28,780 nucleotides of DNA, taken from positions 1 through 28,780 of the forward strand of contig CAZAQS010000032.1 in the NCBI GenBank assembly GCA_964486825.1, read 5' to 3'. Below are positions 16,608 through 24,828 of the stretch, in pieces. Below the pieces are notes generated by a model. It made no database searches and was not told the DNA's origin. It worked only from the letters and a program-made list of their open reading frames with translations. The first letter of the stretch is position 1; every line of letters starts with the position of its first letter. The DNA comes from CAZAQS01 sp964486825. GTDB taxonomy: Bacteria > Chloroflexota > Anaerolineae > Anaerolineales > UBA4823. Made by a program: the position numbers and the translations under genes.

Positions 16608-17399
16608 ATGTACAGCCTGCGCTTGATCCGAGCCTTCATCCGGGCTTCACTCCAACAGGAGCTGGCCTACCGGGCCGATTTCTTCTTAAGCCTGCTACAC
16701 TCCCTGCTCAGCTTCGGGGCGGGCCTCCTGGGGGTGATGGTGGTCTTCGGGCAGGTAGAGACCTTGCGGGGTTGGGACTTCGCTTCGACGCTGGCCCTGC
16801 TGGGGATCTACCTGGTGGTAGGGGCGCTGCGCGGCCTGTTCATCGGGCCCAGCCTGGAGTCGATGGCCGGAATGGAAGGCGAGGTGTGGACCGGGCGGTT
16901 CGATTTCACCCTGCTGCGCCCGGTCTCGACCCAGTTCCTGGCCAGTTTCCGGCACTGGCGGCTGTTCTCCCTGTTGGACCTGGCCCTGGGGATGCTGGTG
17001 GTAGGGGCGGCCCTGGCGCAGCCCGGGCAGACGCCCTCGCCGGCCCAACTGCTGGCCTTCACCCTGGCCTTATCAGCCGGCGTGGTCATCCTGTACGCCA
17101 TCCTGCTGGCCTCCACCGCACTGGTTTTCATCTCGCCCGGCTTCCTGTTCACCTGGGTCTTCGATGGCCTGTTCCAGATGGCGCGCTACCCGCTCGGACT
17201 TTATCCTGGCTGGGCGCGCCTGGTGCTGACCTGGATCATCCCAGTCGGTCTGATCACCACCGTGCCCGCCCAGGCCCTGACGGGGCGGTTGGCTCTGCCC
17301 GCTCTGCTGGGCATGCTCGCCCTGGCGGGCACCCTTCTGCTAGCCTCCAGCGTGTTGTTCCGCTGGGGCCTGGCCCGTTACCACAGCGCCTCGAGCTAG
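16608..17399 (+). CDS. ABC-2 type exporter permease 2 (COG3694-like)
   Basis: A 263-residue six-helix membrane protein starting MYSLRLIRAFIRASLQQELAY, with ADFFLSLLHSLLSFGAGLLG as the first helix. GEVWTGRFDFTLLRPVSTQF in the cytoplasmic loop is the partner of the RxLLRP motif of permease 1. The same frame is open far upstream through permease 1 in another frame, but the start is fixed by ATG 16608 with GGGAGG five bases before it, one base after the previous stop. FVFDGL-like segments near residue 185 and the final helix fit the family. It is the last gene of the four-gene operon. Confidence 0.9.
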   Translation: MYSLRLIRAFIRASLQQELAYRADFFLSLLHSLLSFGAGLLGVMVVFGQVETLRGWDFASTLALLGIYLVVGALRGLFIGPSLESMAGMEGEVWTGRFDFTLLRPVSTQFLASFRHWRLFSLLDLALGMLVVGAALAQPGQTPSPAQLLAFTLALSAGVVILYAILLASTALVFISPGFLFTWVFDGLFQMARYPLGLYPGWARLVLTWIIPVGLITTVPAQALTGRLALPALLGMLALAGTLLLASSVLFRWGLARYHSASS

Positions 17400-17442
17400 T
17401 AGAGACGCTCAGCCTTCCGAGGGAATGCCACGCGTCTCTACT
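17398..17442. repeat. GTAGAGACG-type palindrome (dispersed-repeat-like)
   Basis: AGTAGAGACGC at 17398-17408 is perfectly matched by GCGTCTCTACT at 17432-17442, with 23 bases between. The outer end overlaps the stop codon of the second permease. GTAGAGACG...CGTCTCTAC palindromes are, from memory, common short dispersed repeats in cyanobacteria and some Chloroflexota. It could also act as a processing or termination hairpin, though no T-run follows. Confidence 0.6.
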
Positions 17443-17509
17443 GCATGCTATCTTCAATGAACGGCTGTCGATAAGGAATTAGAAGGTATACCCGGGAACA
17501 GCAGTTAAC

Positions 17510-17544
17510 GAAGAACGGAGCCTCCCAATTTAGCTCCGTTCTTC
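17510..17544. terminator. Hairpin between convergent genes, possible bidirectional terminator
   Basis: GAAGAACGGAGC and GCTCCGTTCTTC form a perfect 12-base stem with an 11-base loop. It sits between the plus-strand ABC operon (ends 17399) and the minus-strand SH3-repeat gene (ends 17585). The stem ends are A/T-rich but no uninterrupted T-run follows, so intrinsic termination is plausible and not certain. Confidence 0.5.
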
Positions 17545-17584
17545 TGAAATTTGCAGGCGTTTATCCCGGGGTCAAACCTGCTGT

Positions 17585-18172
17585 CTACCGGCTTCTGGCA
17601 ATTGATTCCGAGGCCGAGACGATGTTCAAGATGGGCAGGGCTGCCAGGTCGATCTGGGTGCGGACGTCGCCCGCCTGGACCCAGCCCCTTCCCAGGGCCA
17701 GCCATTCACCATCTGCGCTGCGACCTGCCAGGCTTACTTCTGTGGAGGGCATGAGCATGGTTTCCACCCGGCTGGTCTTCTTGGGGGTCTCATAGACCAT
17801 GGTCATGTGCCGGGTGGTGGCGAGGAAGGTCTGGTTTGGCTTGGGCGCAGCCATCACCGGCAAGGAGGCAAAACTGCCGTTGATTTGAACATCGTCTTTC
17901 TGGATCCAGCCTATCCCCAAAGCCAGCCAGTTGCCATCGGGGCTGCGGCCCGCCAGGCTTACTTCAGTGGAAGGCATGAGCACAGCTTCCACCCGGCTGG
18001 TCGTCTCGGGTTCCTCGTAAACCATTGTCATGTGGCGGGTGGTGGTGATGTCCTCTTCTGAATTGGCGCTGGCATTTGCAACCACCCTACCTGACAGGGC
18101 GCTTGCCAGAAGGACAATGGCCAGAGCCATGCCTGAGATGAATCTTTGATAGGATAATTTATTAGCTTTCAT
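17585..18172 (-). CDS. Secreted protein with two SH3-like (SH3b) repeats
   Basis: A 195-residue protein from the ATG at 18172. Residues 1-36 are a signal peptide: basic MKANKLSYQR, a hydrophobic core GMALAIVLLASALSG, and a likely cleavage after VANASA. Two 53-residue repeats follow (residues 44-96 and 119-171). They share 41 identical positions by hand count, including TTRHMTMVYE, LMPSTEVSLAGRS and DG-x-WLALG-x-GW. The GRSxDGxWLALGxGW pattern followed by a short LPV/LPI strand fits bacterial SH3 domains of the Chloroflexota type, which often bind cell-surface material. The strong site AAGGAG lies eight bases upstream. A second in-frame ATG with its own AAAGGAG lies at 18241. The gene diverges from the giant regulator. 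Exact ligand unknown. Confidence 0.75.
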   Translation of the reverse strand: MKANKLSYQRFISGMALAIVLLASALSGRVVANASANSEEDITTTRHMTMVYEEPETTSRVEAVLMPSTEVSLAGRSPDGNWLALGIGWIQKDDVQINGSFASLPVMAAPKPNQTFLATTRHMTMVYETPKKTSRVETMLMPSTEVSLAGRSADGEWLALGRGWVQAGDVRTQIDLAALPILNIVSASESIARSR

Positions 18173-18301
18173 GTTGTTGTCTCCTTCATTTGTTTTGGTA
18201 TTGCGGATCACTACCTGTTTGGTTTTGATTTGTGTTTTCATTTCTCTGTCTCCTTTATTTGTGTCTGGTATCCGGTAAAACGCCTGGTCGGTTTTGAATT
18301 C
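18164..18301 (-). repeat. Tandem duplication of the translation start region
   Basis: Two adjacent 69-base units (18233-18301 and 18164-18232) each end with an ACAAAT-x-AAGGAGAC ribosome binding site followed by ATGAAA. By hand 44 of 69 positions agree, and the two are in the same reading frame with no stop between them. The downstream copy starts the signal peptide and is the likely real start; the upstream one would add 23 mostly charged residues in front of it. Confidence 0.7.
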
Positions 18302-18514
18302 TGCTTCCACATCAGGTCTCCGTTGTATAATCTAATGAATATTTATCTTATAAGTCCAGTATATGTGCAGGGCATCTCACCAGCGTTCCAGACTGCGTCC
18401 CAAAACCCGTCCCCTGGTAGGAATTTGGAAAATTGGTCCAAATTCTGGCCAGTTTACTGTCCCGCTCAACACTGTTTCCCCAGAAAAGGTCCACTTCTGG
18501 AGTAGAATAAATTA
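18173..18514. other. Divergent intergenic region with inverted repeats
   Basis: This stretch must hold the promoters of both the SH3-repeat gene (minus) and the regulator (plus). A TATAAT hexamer lies at 18326-18331 without a well-placed minus-35. GAATTTGG (18421-18428) and CCAAATTC (18438-18445) form a perfect inverted repeat with nine bases between. CCAGAA (18480-18485) and TTCTGG (18495-18500) form another with the same nine-base gap. No gene is seen apart from the duplicated leader. Confidence 0.5.
18435..18500 (+). promoter_or_regulatory. Direct repeat GGTCCA-x-TTCTGG upstream of regulator
   Basis: GGTCCAAATTCTGG (18435-18448) recurs as GGTCCACTTCTGG (18488-18500). The starts are 53 bases apart, close to five helix turns, and end 14 bases before the regulator's ATG. 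SARP-family regulators are known to bind direct repeats, so autoregulation is possible. This is inference from spacing only. Confidence 0.35.
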
Positions 18515-21500
18515 ATGAGCAGGTGGCAGCTTTTCCTGTTTGGTATGCCCCAGCTGGTCGAAGAAGGCCAGAGGGTTAATATCGAGCGGCGCCGGAGCCT
18601 GGCGTTATTGGCCTACCTGGCGGTGACGCGCCACCTTCATTCCCGCGACCTGTTAGCCACCCTGTTCTGGCCCGAGAGCGACACTGCCAGCGCCCGTGCT
18701 GGTCTGCGCCGCGAGCTGCATAATCTGAAAAAGACCCTGCCAGAGCAATTTCTGGACATCAGCAGTGAGCATGTCGGCCTGGCCCAGGATGCGGAGCTGT
18801 GGGTGGATGAGCACGAGTTCGAAAGTCTGATCGAGCGCGTACGAGAGCACGGTCACGACCTTAACCCGCTGGCGCCAGATGAGACTTGCCCAAAATGCCT
18901 GCCCCAGCTGGAAACAGCCGCTGCCTTATACAAAGCGAATTTTATGGCTGGATTCTCGCTCTCTGACAGCGCAGATTTTGACGAATGGCAGTTCTTTCAA
19001 GGGGAGAAGCTGCGAATGCAGCTGGCGCAAGCCTTGCAAAGACTATCTACCTGGCACGCCGGGCAGGGCAGCTACCCGCCTGCCATCGTTTATGCCCGCC
19101 GCTGGCTGGCACTAGATAACCTGCACGAGCCTGCCCACCGGGCTTTGATGCAGCTGTACTATGCATCCGGGCAGCAGGCCCCTGCCCTGCGCCAGTACAA
19201 GGAATGCCGGCGACTGCTCGAGGAGCAGCTGGGTGTGGAACCAGAGATCGAGACAATCGAGCTGTACCAGGCCATCCAATCCCGGCAGCTTAGTCGGCCT
19301 GCTTTCACGCCTCCAGCCACGGCCGTACCCGGCCTACCAGCTGCAGACCACCCGCGCTTGCCGGTGCACACTTCATATCCAACGCGACGAGGACATAATT
19401 TGCCCGTTGCGCTGACGCCGATCCTCGGGCGGGAGCGTGAGCTGGCAACCTTAACCGGCCTGCTGCGTGAAGATCCTAACTGCCGGCTGCTTACCCTGCT
19501 TGGGCCGGGCGGCAGCGGCAAGACCAGGCTAGCACTGGAAACAGCCCGCTTGCTGCTGGATGCAAATCCCGGGGCATTCAAAGATGGGATATGGTTCATA
19601 AACCTGGCGCCGCTCAGTGAGAGCGGTGCAATCTTGCCTACCGTTGCCCAGACGTTCAACTATCCGATTTCGGGCGACCCGGCTCAGCGCCAGGAGCAGC
19701 TACTGGACTACCTGCGCGATAAAAACCTGCTCTTGCTGCTGGATAATATGGAACACCTGATCGACCCGCTCAGCCTGGACCTGGCCGGTGCTCTGTTATC
19801 CGGTTCGCCCAAAACGCGGCTGTTGGTGACTTCCCGCAGCCGTCTCAACCTGCGCGCCGAGCAGGTCTTCCCCGTAGAGGGACTGCCGGTGCCTCCTGAA
19901 AGCGCGCTCCTCCTAGGCACGGCTCTTCCGGAAGACTTAGCCGAGTACAGTGCCGTTGGGCTCTTCCAGGCCTGCTTAGCGCGCACCAGACCTGGTTTTG
20001 TAATCGACCGGAAAAATTATTCCGCGGTTGCCAGGATCTGCCGGCTGGTGCAGGGGATGCCCCTGGGGATCGAAATGGCTTCTTCCTGGATGGAACTACT
20101 CTCTCCTGAAGAGATTGCGGGCGAGATCGAGCGCAGTCTGGATTTCCTGGAGGGGAGCTGGGACGATATGCCTGAACGTCAGCGCAGCCTGCGGGCGGTC
20201 TTCGATAGCTCCTGGAAGCTGCTAGGGGAGGAGGAGCGTAAAGGGGTTGCTGCCTTATCCGTGTTCATGGGAAGCTTTACCCACCAGGCGGCCACTTCCG
20301 CAGCCGGTATTCAGCTTGCCATGCTCCTGGCGCTGCTGAACAAATCCTGGCTCCAGCGCGACCAGAGCAGCGTCTATCCCGGACAAGGTCCTCCGCCGGA
20401 GCGCTATCAGATCCACGAGCTGCTCCGCCAGTACGCGGCAGAAAAGTTGCAAGCTGACCCCGGGGCATACCGGCAAGCCAAAGATGGGCATTTGCATTTC
20501 TACGCCTCCTTCTTGAGCCAGCAGGCGCAGCTGATGCGCGGACCACGGCAGCAGGAGGCCTTCCGGGACGTGGAGATGGAATTCGAGAATATCCGCACCG
20601 CTTGGAGCTGGGGAATGAGCCGCGCTGATTTCGAGACGCTCATTAAAGACATGCTGCCGGCAATGTACCTGTATTGCGAAGCGCGTGCCCGGGCCGAGGA
20701 ACTGTTAAGCCTGGTTGAGATCGCCCGGGAAGCATATAAGAAGCTACCGCAAGGTGATCCAGCCGCTTCGCTGCTGCCGGTGCTGCTCACCGTCAAGGCT
20801 GCCTTTTACGAAGACCTGTACCCTGTCCGGTTCGAATCCTACGGTTTGATGGTCCCAGGCGAGATGAAGGCCCTGCGCCAGGCCTGGTCGCAGATAGGGG
20901 ATCTTCCGTCCTTGAAATCGAGCGGTTTCTGGGGAATTTTGTTGGCCTACCTGTACGGGCGGATGCTGGACCCGGCCTCGGGAGCTGAATATTTACGCCA
21001 GCTGGCGCCGCTCTTCAATGCCGAAGATAAACGCTGGGAGCATGCCTTATCGCTGTATTTCATGGGCAATTTGCTGGAGGTCATCCTGACTCAAATGCAT
21101 GCCGATCCTTCCACATATTCAGAAACCGGGGAGTGCCTATCGTTAGCTCTATCCATTTTTAACGAATTGGGGGATGAACGGGAGGCTGGAAATACACAGC
21201 GCGCCCTGGGGAATTTACGCAACCTAGAAGGCAACTACAGGCAAGCGATCCAGCATTGGCGGGCAGCCCAGCAGCAGCTGGAGGCGGCCGGTGAGCCTAC
21301 CCTGGCGGCGGATATCCACACCCAGATCGGGGATGTTCAACTGGCGCTGGGAGAATTTCAGGAGGCTTTCCGCAGCTACCAGGCAGTCCGAGAGTTTTAT
21401 GAACAGCGCGGTAATAAAAGGCTGGCTGCCTATCGAATGTCGAAGGAGAGCTACGAGCTGGTCCGTTACGGAGACCTGGGAGAGGCCCTGCGGTTAAGAG

Positions 21501-22165
21501 AAAAAGCGATAGAGATCATCCAGGGCTTAAAAGACGATTACGGAGATGCCTGGAACGCCTGGGAAATGGGGGAAGCCCAGCGCGTTTTGGGAGATACCCG
21601 GGCAGCCAGGAGCTGGTTCGAGCAGGCTTATATCCTTTTTCTAAAGGTCCAAGATACGAGCGGCTATGCATTCTACCACCGCGGGATGGGAGACCTGGCT
21701 CTTGCGAAAAGAGATTTTGCTTCCGCCCAGGCAGAATTCTTGGAAAGCATCCGCTGGGCTGAAACCTCAGCCCACAACTGGTTGATGATTTACACACTGA
21801 GTGGATTAGCCCGGGCAGAGATCGGGCTTGGGGAGCTCGCGCAAGCAGAAGAACATCTCAAACAAGCATTATCAATTGCATTAGCCGCAGAAGCGTACAT
21901 GGGACCAGGGATACTCCTGGTGGCTTTGTGCGCTATGGCTGAGCTGTATGCGGTTTTTGGTATGGTTGAGCAGGCTGCGCTACTGGGTTCGGTAGTAAAG
22001 AACCACTACGCCAGCTGGAGGGAAGTCAAAACGCGGGCTTCTTTCCTGCTTGCCTCGCTTTCCGAACCGGTACAAACAACCGGTAGGGCCCGGGCTTTAC
22101 CCAGCCTCTGGCAGCTTGCTAGAGACATCATAAGTGCGAAAGATCTTAATAGACTGGAAGGGTAG
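18515..22165 (+). CDS. SARP/AfsR-type regulator: winged helix, BTAD, NB-ARC ATPase, TPR
   Basis: A 1216-residue protein. Residues 1-95 form an OmpR-like winged-helix DNA-binding domain (IERRRSLALLAYLAVTRHLHSRDLLATLFWPE then ARAGLRRELHNLKKTL). Residues about 100-255 form the BTAD bacterial transcription-activation domain, with AIVYARRWLALDNLHEPAHRALMQLYYASGQ and an EQLGVEPEIET end. An NB-ARC/STAND ATPase follows: Walker A LLGPGGSGKTRL (about 327-337), Walker B LLLLLDNMEHL (about 404) and MPLGIEMA near 520. The rest is TPR-like helices, clearest at about 850-1130 (RALGNLRNLEGNYRQAIQHW and later units). It probably senses a ligand or partner through the TPR/STAND half and activates transcription. 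Neighbouring divergent and downstream genes are candidate targets. Only a weak ribosome binding site precedes the ATG. Confidence 0.93.
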   Translation: MSRWQLFLFGMPQLVEEGQRVNIERRRSLALLAYLAVTRHLHSRDLLATLFWPESDTASARAGLRRELHNLKKTLPEQFLDISSEHVGLAQDAELWVDEHEFESLIERVREHGHDLNPLAPDETCPKCLPQLETAAALYKANFMAGFSLSDSADFDEWQFFQGEKLRMQLAQALQRLSTWHAGQGSYPPAIVYARRWLALDNLHEPAHRALMQLYYASGQQAPALRQYKECRRLLEEQLGVEPEIETIELYQAIQSRQLSRPAFTPPATAVPGLPAADHPRLPVHTSYPTRRGHNLPVALTPILGRERELATLTGLLREDPNCRLLTLLGPGGSGKTRLALETARLLLDANPGAFKDGIWFINLAPLSESGAILPTVAQTFNYPISGDPAQRQEQLLDYLRDKNLLLLLDNMEHLIDPLSLDLAGALLSGSPKTRLLVTSRSRLNLRAEQVFPVEGLPVPPESALLLGTALPEDLAEYSAVGLFQACLARTRPGFVIDRKNYSAVARICRLVQGMPLGIEMASSWMELLSPEEIAGEIERSLDFLEGSWDDMPERQRSLRAVFDSSWKLLGEEERKGVAALSVFMGSFTHQAATSAAGIQLAMLLALLNKSWLQRDQSSVYPGQGPPPERYQIHELLRQYAAEKLQADPGAYRQAKDGHLHFYASFLSQQAQLMRGPRQQEAFRDVEMEFENIRTAWSWGMSRADFETLIKDMLPAMYLYCEARARAEELLSLVEIAREAYKKLPQGDPAASLLPVLLTVKAAFYEDLYPVRFESYGLMVPGEMKALRQAWSQIGDLPSLKSSGFWGILLAYLYGRMLDPASGAEYLRQLAPLFNAEDKRWEHALSLYFMGNLLEVILTQMHADPSTYSETGECLSLALSIFNELGDEREAGNTQRALGNLRNLEGNYRQAIQHWRAAQQQLEAAGEPTLAADIHTQIGDVQLALGEFQEAFRSYQAVREFYEQRGNKRLAAYRMSKESYELVRYGDLGEALRLREKAIEIIQGLKDDYGDAWNAWEMGEAQRVLGDTRAARSWFEQAYILFLKVQDTSGYAFYHRGMGDLALAKRDFASAQAEFLESIRWAETSAHNWLMIYTLSGLARAEIGLGELAQAEEHLKQALSIALAAEAYMGPGILLVALCAMAELYAVFGMVEQAALLGSVVKNHYASWREVKTRASFLLASLSEPVQTTGRARALPSLWQLARDIISAKDLNRLEG

Positions 22166-22172
22166 AAAGCAC

Positions 22173-23486
22173 ATGGATGGGGTATTGGTCGAAATCGTGA
22201 TTATCCTGCTCTTGATCCTGGCCAACGGCCTGCTGGCCCTGTCCGAGATCGCCATCGTTTCTTCTCGGACCATCCGCCTGCAACAGCGGGCAGCTGCCGG
22301 CAGCAAAGGCGCCGAGGCAGCCTTGCAGTTGGCCAATGACCCGGGCCGCTTCCTATCTACAGTCCAAATCGGGATCACGTTGGTGGGGATCTTTACCGGG
22401 GCATTCGGCGGCGCCACGCTGGCGGGACCGCTGTCGGGGTTCCTCAGCCAGTTCGAGCCCCTGGATCGCTACAGCGGCCCGCTGGCCATCGCCATTGTGG
22501 TGGTAACCATTACCTACCTGTCCCTGGTGATCGGTGAGCTGGTGCCCAAGCAGGTCGCTCTGACCAACCCCGAGCGGGCCGCTTCCCTGGTCGCTCTGCC
22601 CATGGCGCGCTTCTCTCGCCTGGCGAACCCGCTGGTGCGGCTGCTCAGCCTGTCCACTGCCTTCGTGCTGAAGCTGCTGGGCATCGGTGAGCGGGAGGAA
22701 AGCGAAGTGACCGAGCAGGACGTCGAAATGCTCATCGGTCAGGGCACCGAGATGGGCGTCTTCGAGCCGATCGAAGAGGAAATGGTCCGCCAGGTTTTCC
22801 GCCTGAGCGACCAGCGCGCCGAGGGCCTGATCACACCCCGCCCGGAAGTGGTCTCGATCGATCTGGATGTACAGGACGAGAACAATCGCCGGGCCATCAT
22901 CGACTACGGGCATTCTTACCTGCCTGTTATCCAGGGCGACCTGGACCATGTGCTCGGGTATGTACGAGCCGTTGACCTGCTGGCCCAGGCTTTGCTCGGG
23001 CAGGACCTGGATTACCGGGCAGTCATGCGCACAGCCTTGTTCGTGCCGGAAAGGGCGCCGGTCTTCGACGTCCTGGAGCGCTTCAAGGGCACGGGCGCCC
23101 AGATCGCATTCGTGGTGGATGAATTCGGCGGTATCCAGGGGTTGCTCACCCACACCGATATCCTCGAAGCCATCATCGGGGATATCCGCGAGCCAGAAGA
23201 TGAGCGTGATCCGGATATCCTTCAGCGACCGGATGGCTCCTGGCTGATCGATGGGATGGTGCCAATCCATGAGTTTCGCCAGATTTTTGGGTTGAAAAGT
23301 CTGGCTGGAGAGCAAGAGGGCCATTACAACACCCTGGGCGGTTTCGTTATCACCAGCCTGGGCCGCATCCCCTCCAGTGGAGACCGCATCGAGCTGGAAG
23401 GGTTGGATCTGGAGGTGATGGACATGGACGGGCACCGGGTGGACAAAGTGCTGGTCACGCCTGCGAATCCTCCAGAACTGGAATAA
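22173..23486 (+). CDS. HlyC/CorC-family CNNM/CBS membrane protein
   Basis: A 437-residue protein. The N-terminal DUF21/CNNM domain (about 1-185) has ILLLILANGLLALSEIAIVSSR and LANDPGRFLSTVQIGITLVG, the hallmark of this family, followed by LVIGELVPKQVAL. A pair of CBS domains follows (about 205-330), with GLITPRPEVVSIDLDV and FVVDEFGGIQGLLTHTDILEAI. The C-terminal CorC_HlyC domain (about 345-430) starts WLIDGMVPIHEFRQIFGL and holds YNTLGGFVITSLGRIPSSGD. Family members act in magnesium or other cation efflux and adenine nucleotides bind the CBS pair; the haemolysin name is historical. ATG 22173 follows the regulator's stop by seven bases, with GGAAGGG upstream, so it may be co-transcribed with it. 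Confidence 0.93.
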   Translation: MDGVLVEIVIILLLILANGLLALSEIAIVSSRTIRLQQRAAAGSKGAEAALQLANDPGRFLSTVQIGITLVGIFTGAFGGATLAGPLSGFLSQFEPLDRYSGPLAIAIVVVTITYLSLVIGELVPKQVALTNPERAASLVALPMARFSRLANPLVRLLSLSTAFVLKLLGIGEREESEVTEQDVEMLIGQGTEMGVFEPIEEEMVRQVFRLSDQRAEGLITPRPEVVSIDLDVQDENNRRAIIDYGHSYLPVIQGDLDHVLGYVRAVDLLAQALLGQDLDYRAVMRTALFVPERAPVFDVLERFKGTGAQIAFVVDEFGGIQGLLTHTDILEAIIGDIREPEDERDPDILQRPDGSWLIDGMVPIHEFRQIFGLKSLAGEQEGHYNTLGGFVITSLGRIPSSGDRIELEGLDLEVMDMDGHRVDKVLVTPANPPELE

Positions 23487-23537
23487 GGGGAAGCCCTACA
23501 GAAGCAGCGTCCTCGTATGCTGTATAAATGTTATAGA

Positions 23538-23571
23538 ATATATAGGACCGAAAAACGATAATCCTATATAT
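23538..23571. promoter_or_regulatory. Ten-base inverted repeat before the bicupin gene
   Basis: ATATATAGGA and TCCTATATAT are perfect ten-base arms 14 bases apart, ending 12 bases before the likely start codon. The region is A+T-rich and could be an operator overlapping the promoter, or a leader hairpin just ahead of the AAAGGA ribosome binding site. Confidence 0.45.
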
Positions 23572-23582
23572 AAAGGAATATG

Positions 23583-24803
23583 ATGAACAACATACAAATT
23601 CTTGAGCAGGGAGAAGGGCTACTCCGGCTGGCGCCTACCTGGGTGCCGCGTGTTTTTTGTATCCCGGGCCGCCGGATCAAGCTGCATCCAAACGATTACT
23701 ATGCCTTTGGCGGGCATCGAGGTGGGATCGATGAGCGCTGGTTTTCCTCCACTACGAAGGCAGACAACGGCCCGTTGACCACTCCGGATGAGGGTTTGAG
23801 CTATGTGGTTTACGAAGAGCACGGGGCGGATCAAAAAGTCTTGTTGAAAGAACTGATCGATGACCTGGGCGCCGAGCTGTTGGGCAGCGAGATGTGGGAG
23901 AAGTACGGCAAATGGCCGATCTACTCCAAATTCTTCGACAACAAGGGCCCCCTGCCCCACCATCTGCACCAAAAGCAGGAGCACGCCGAGCAGGTTGGGC
24001 AGGACCATAAGCCGGAAGCCTACTTCTTCCCGCCCCAGCTCAATAACTACGGGGCAGATTTCCCGCACACCTTTTTCGGGTTGGAGCCGGGCACCCGCAA
24101 GGTACAGGTGCAGCACTGCCTGGAGAATTGGGAACAGGGTGATAACCGCATTACAGACCTGTCCAGGGCATATCGGTTGGAGGTGGGCACGGGCTGGTAC
24201 GTACCCCCTGGGGTCCTGCATGCACCCGGTAGCCTGTGCACCTACGAACCCCAATGGGCCAGCGATGTCTTCTCGATGTTCGAATCCATGACGAACGAGA
24301 TGCCCATCAGCCGGGACCTGTTGGTCAAAGATGTGCCTGCAGATAAAGCCCAGGATCTCGACTACCTGATCTCTATGCTGGATTGGGAAGCCAACACAAA
24401 TGCCGACTTCAAAGCCACCTTCTTCCGGCCCCCGCTGCCGGTTAAAGAGGTGGGCGAGATGGCGGAAGAGGGATATTACGAGAGCTGGATTACCTACGGC
24501 AATCCATACTTTGCAGCGAAGGAGCTGACCGTACTACCGGGACGCAGCGCCACCATCCGGGACGTTGGACCCTACGGATTGATCGTCTTGCAAGGCCATG
24601 GGACGATGGGCAGGTTCCCGATCGAGGCTCCCGCCTTGATCCGCTTCGGGCAGCTCACACACGACGAATACTTCGTATCGTGCCGGGCTGCGCAAGAAGG
24701 GGTTAGCATCCACAACCCAAGCAAAACCGATTCCATCGTAATGCTCAAGCATTTTGGGCCAAACCTGGAATCGCCCTACGAAAGCAAACCGCGCTTCGTG
24801 TAA
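23583..24803 (+). CDS. Phosphomannose-isomerase-like bicupin protein
   Basis: A 406-residue protein of the cupin superfamily, related to class I mannose-6-phosphate isomerase. The putative metal site is in GPLPHHLHQKQEHAEQ followed by DHKPEAYFF: His and Glu residues stand where PMI has its Q-x-H ... K-x-E ligands. WYVPPGVLHAPGSL and YEPQWASDVFSMFES match the PMI segments that carry the last histidine and the E-x-Q-xx-SD stretch. A second cupin with ELTVLPGRSATIRDVGPYGLIVLQGHGTMG makes up residues about 300-400. Sugar phosphate isomerisation is possible, but the divergence from true PMI leaves the substrate open. Two ATGs are adjacent (23580 and 23583); the second has the better spacing (five bases) from AAAGGA. 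It could feed mannose-derived precursors to the glycan operon. Confidence 0.7.
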   Translation: MNNIQILEQGEGLLRLAPTWVPRVFCIPGRRIKLHPNDYYAFGGHRGGIDERWFSSTTKADNGPLTTPDEGLSYVVYEEHGADQKVLLKELIDDLGAELLGSEMWEKYGKWPIYSKFFDNKGPLPHHLHQKQEHAEQVGQDHKPEAYFFPPQLNNYGADFPHTFFGLEPGTRKVQVQHCLENWEQGDNRITDLSRAYRLEVGTGWYVPPGVLHAPGSLCTYEPQWASDVFSMFESMTNEMPISRDLLVKDVPADKAQDLDYLISMLDWEANTNADFKATFFRPPLPVKEVGEMAEEGYYESWITYGNPYFAAKELTVLPGRSATIRDVGPYGLIVLQGHGTMGRFPIEAPALIRFGQLTHDEYFVSCRAAQEGVSIHNPSKTDSIVMLKHFGPNLESPYESKPRFV

Positions 24804-24828
24804 ACTGTCAACTATGCATCCAATGGCG

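Noticed and set aside
22353..23435. 360-codon minus-strand open frame
   Set aside because: Antisense shadow of the HlyC/CorC gene, rich in His/Gln/Asp with no domain and no ribosome binding site.
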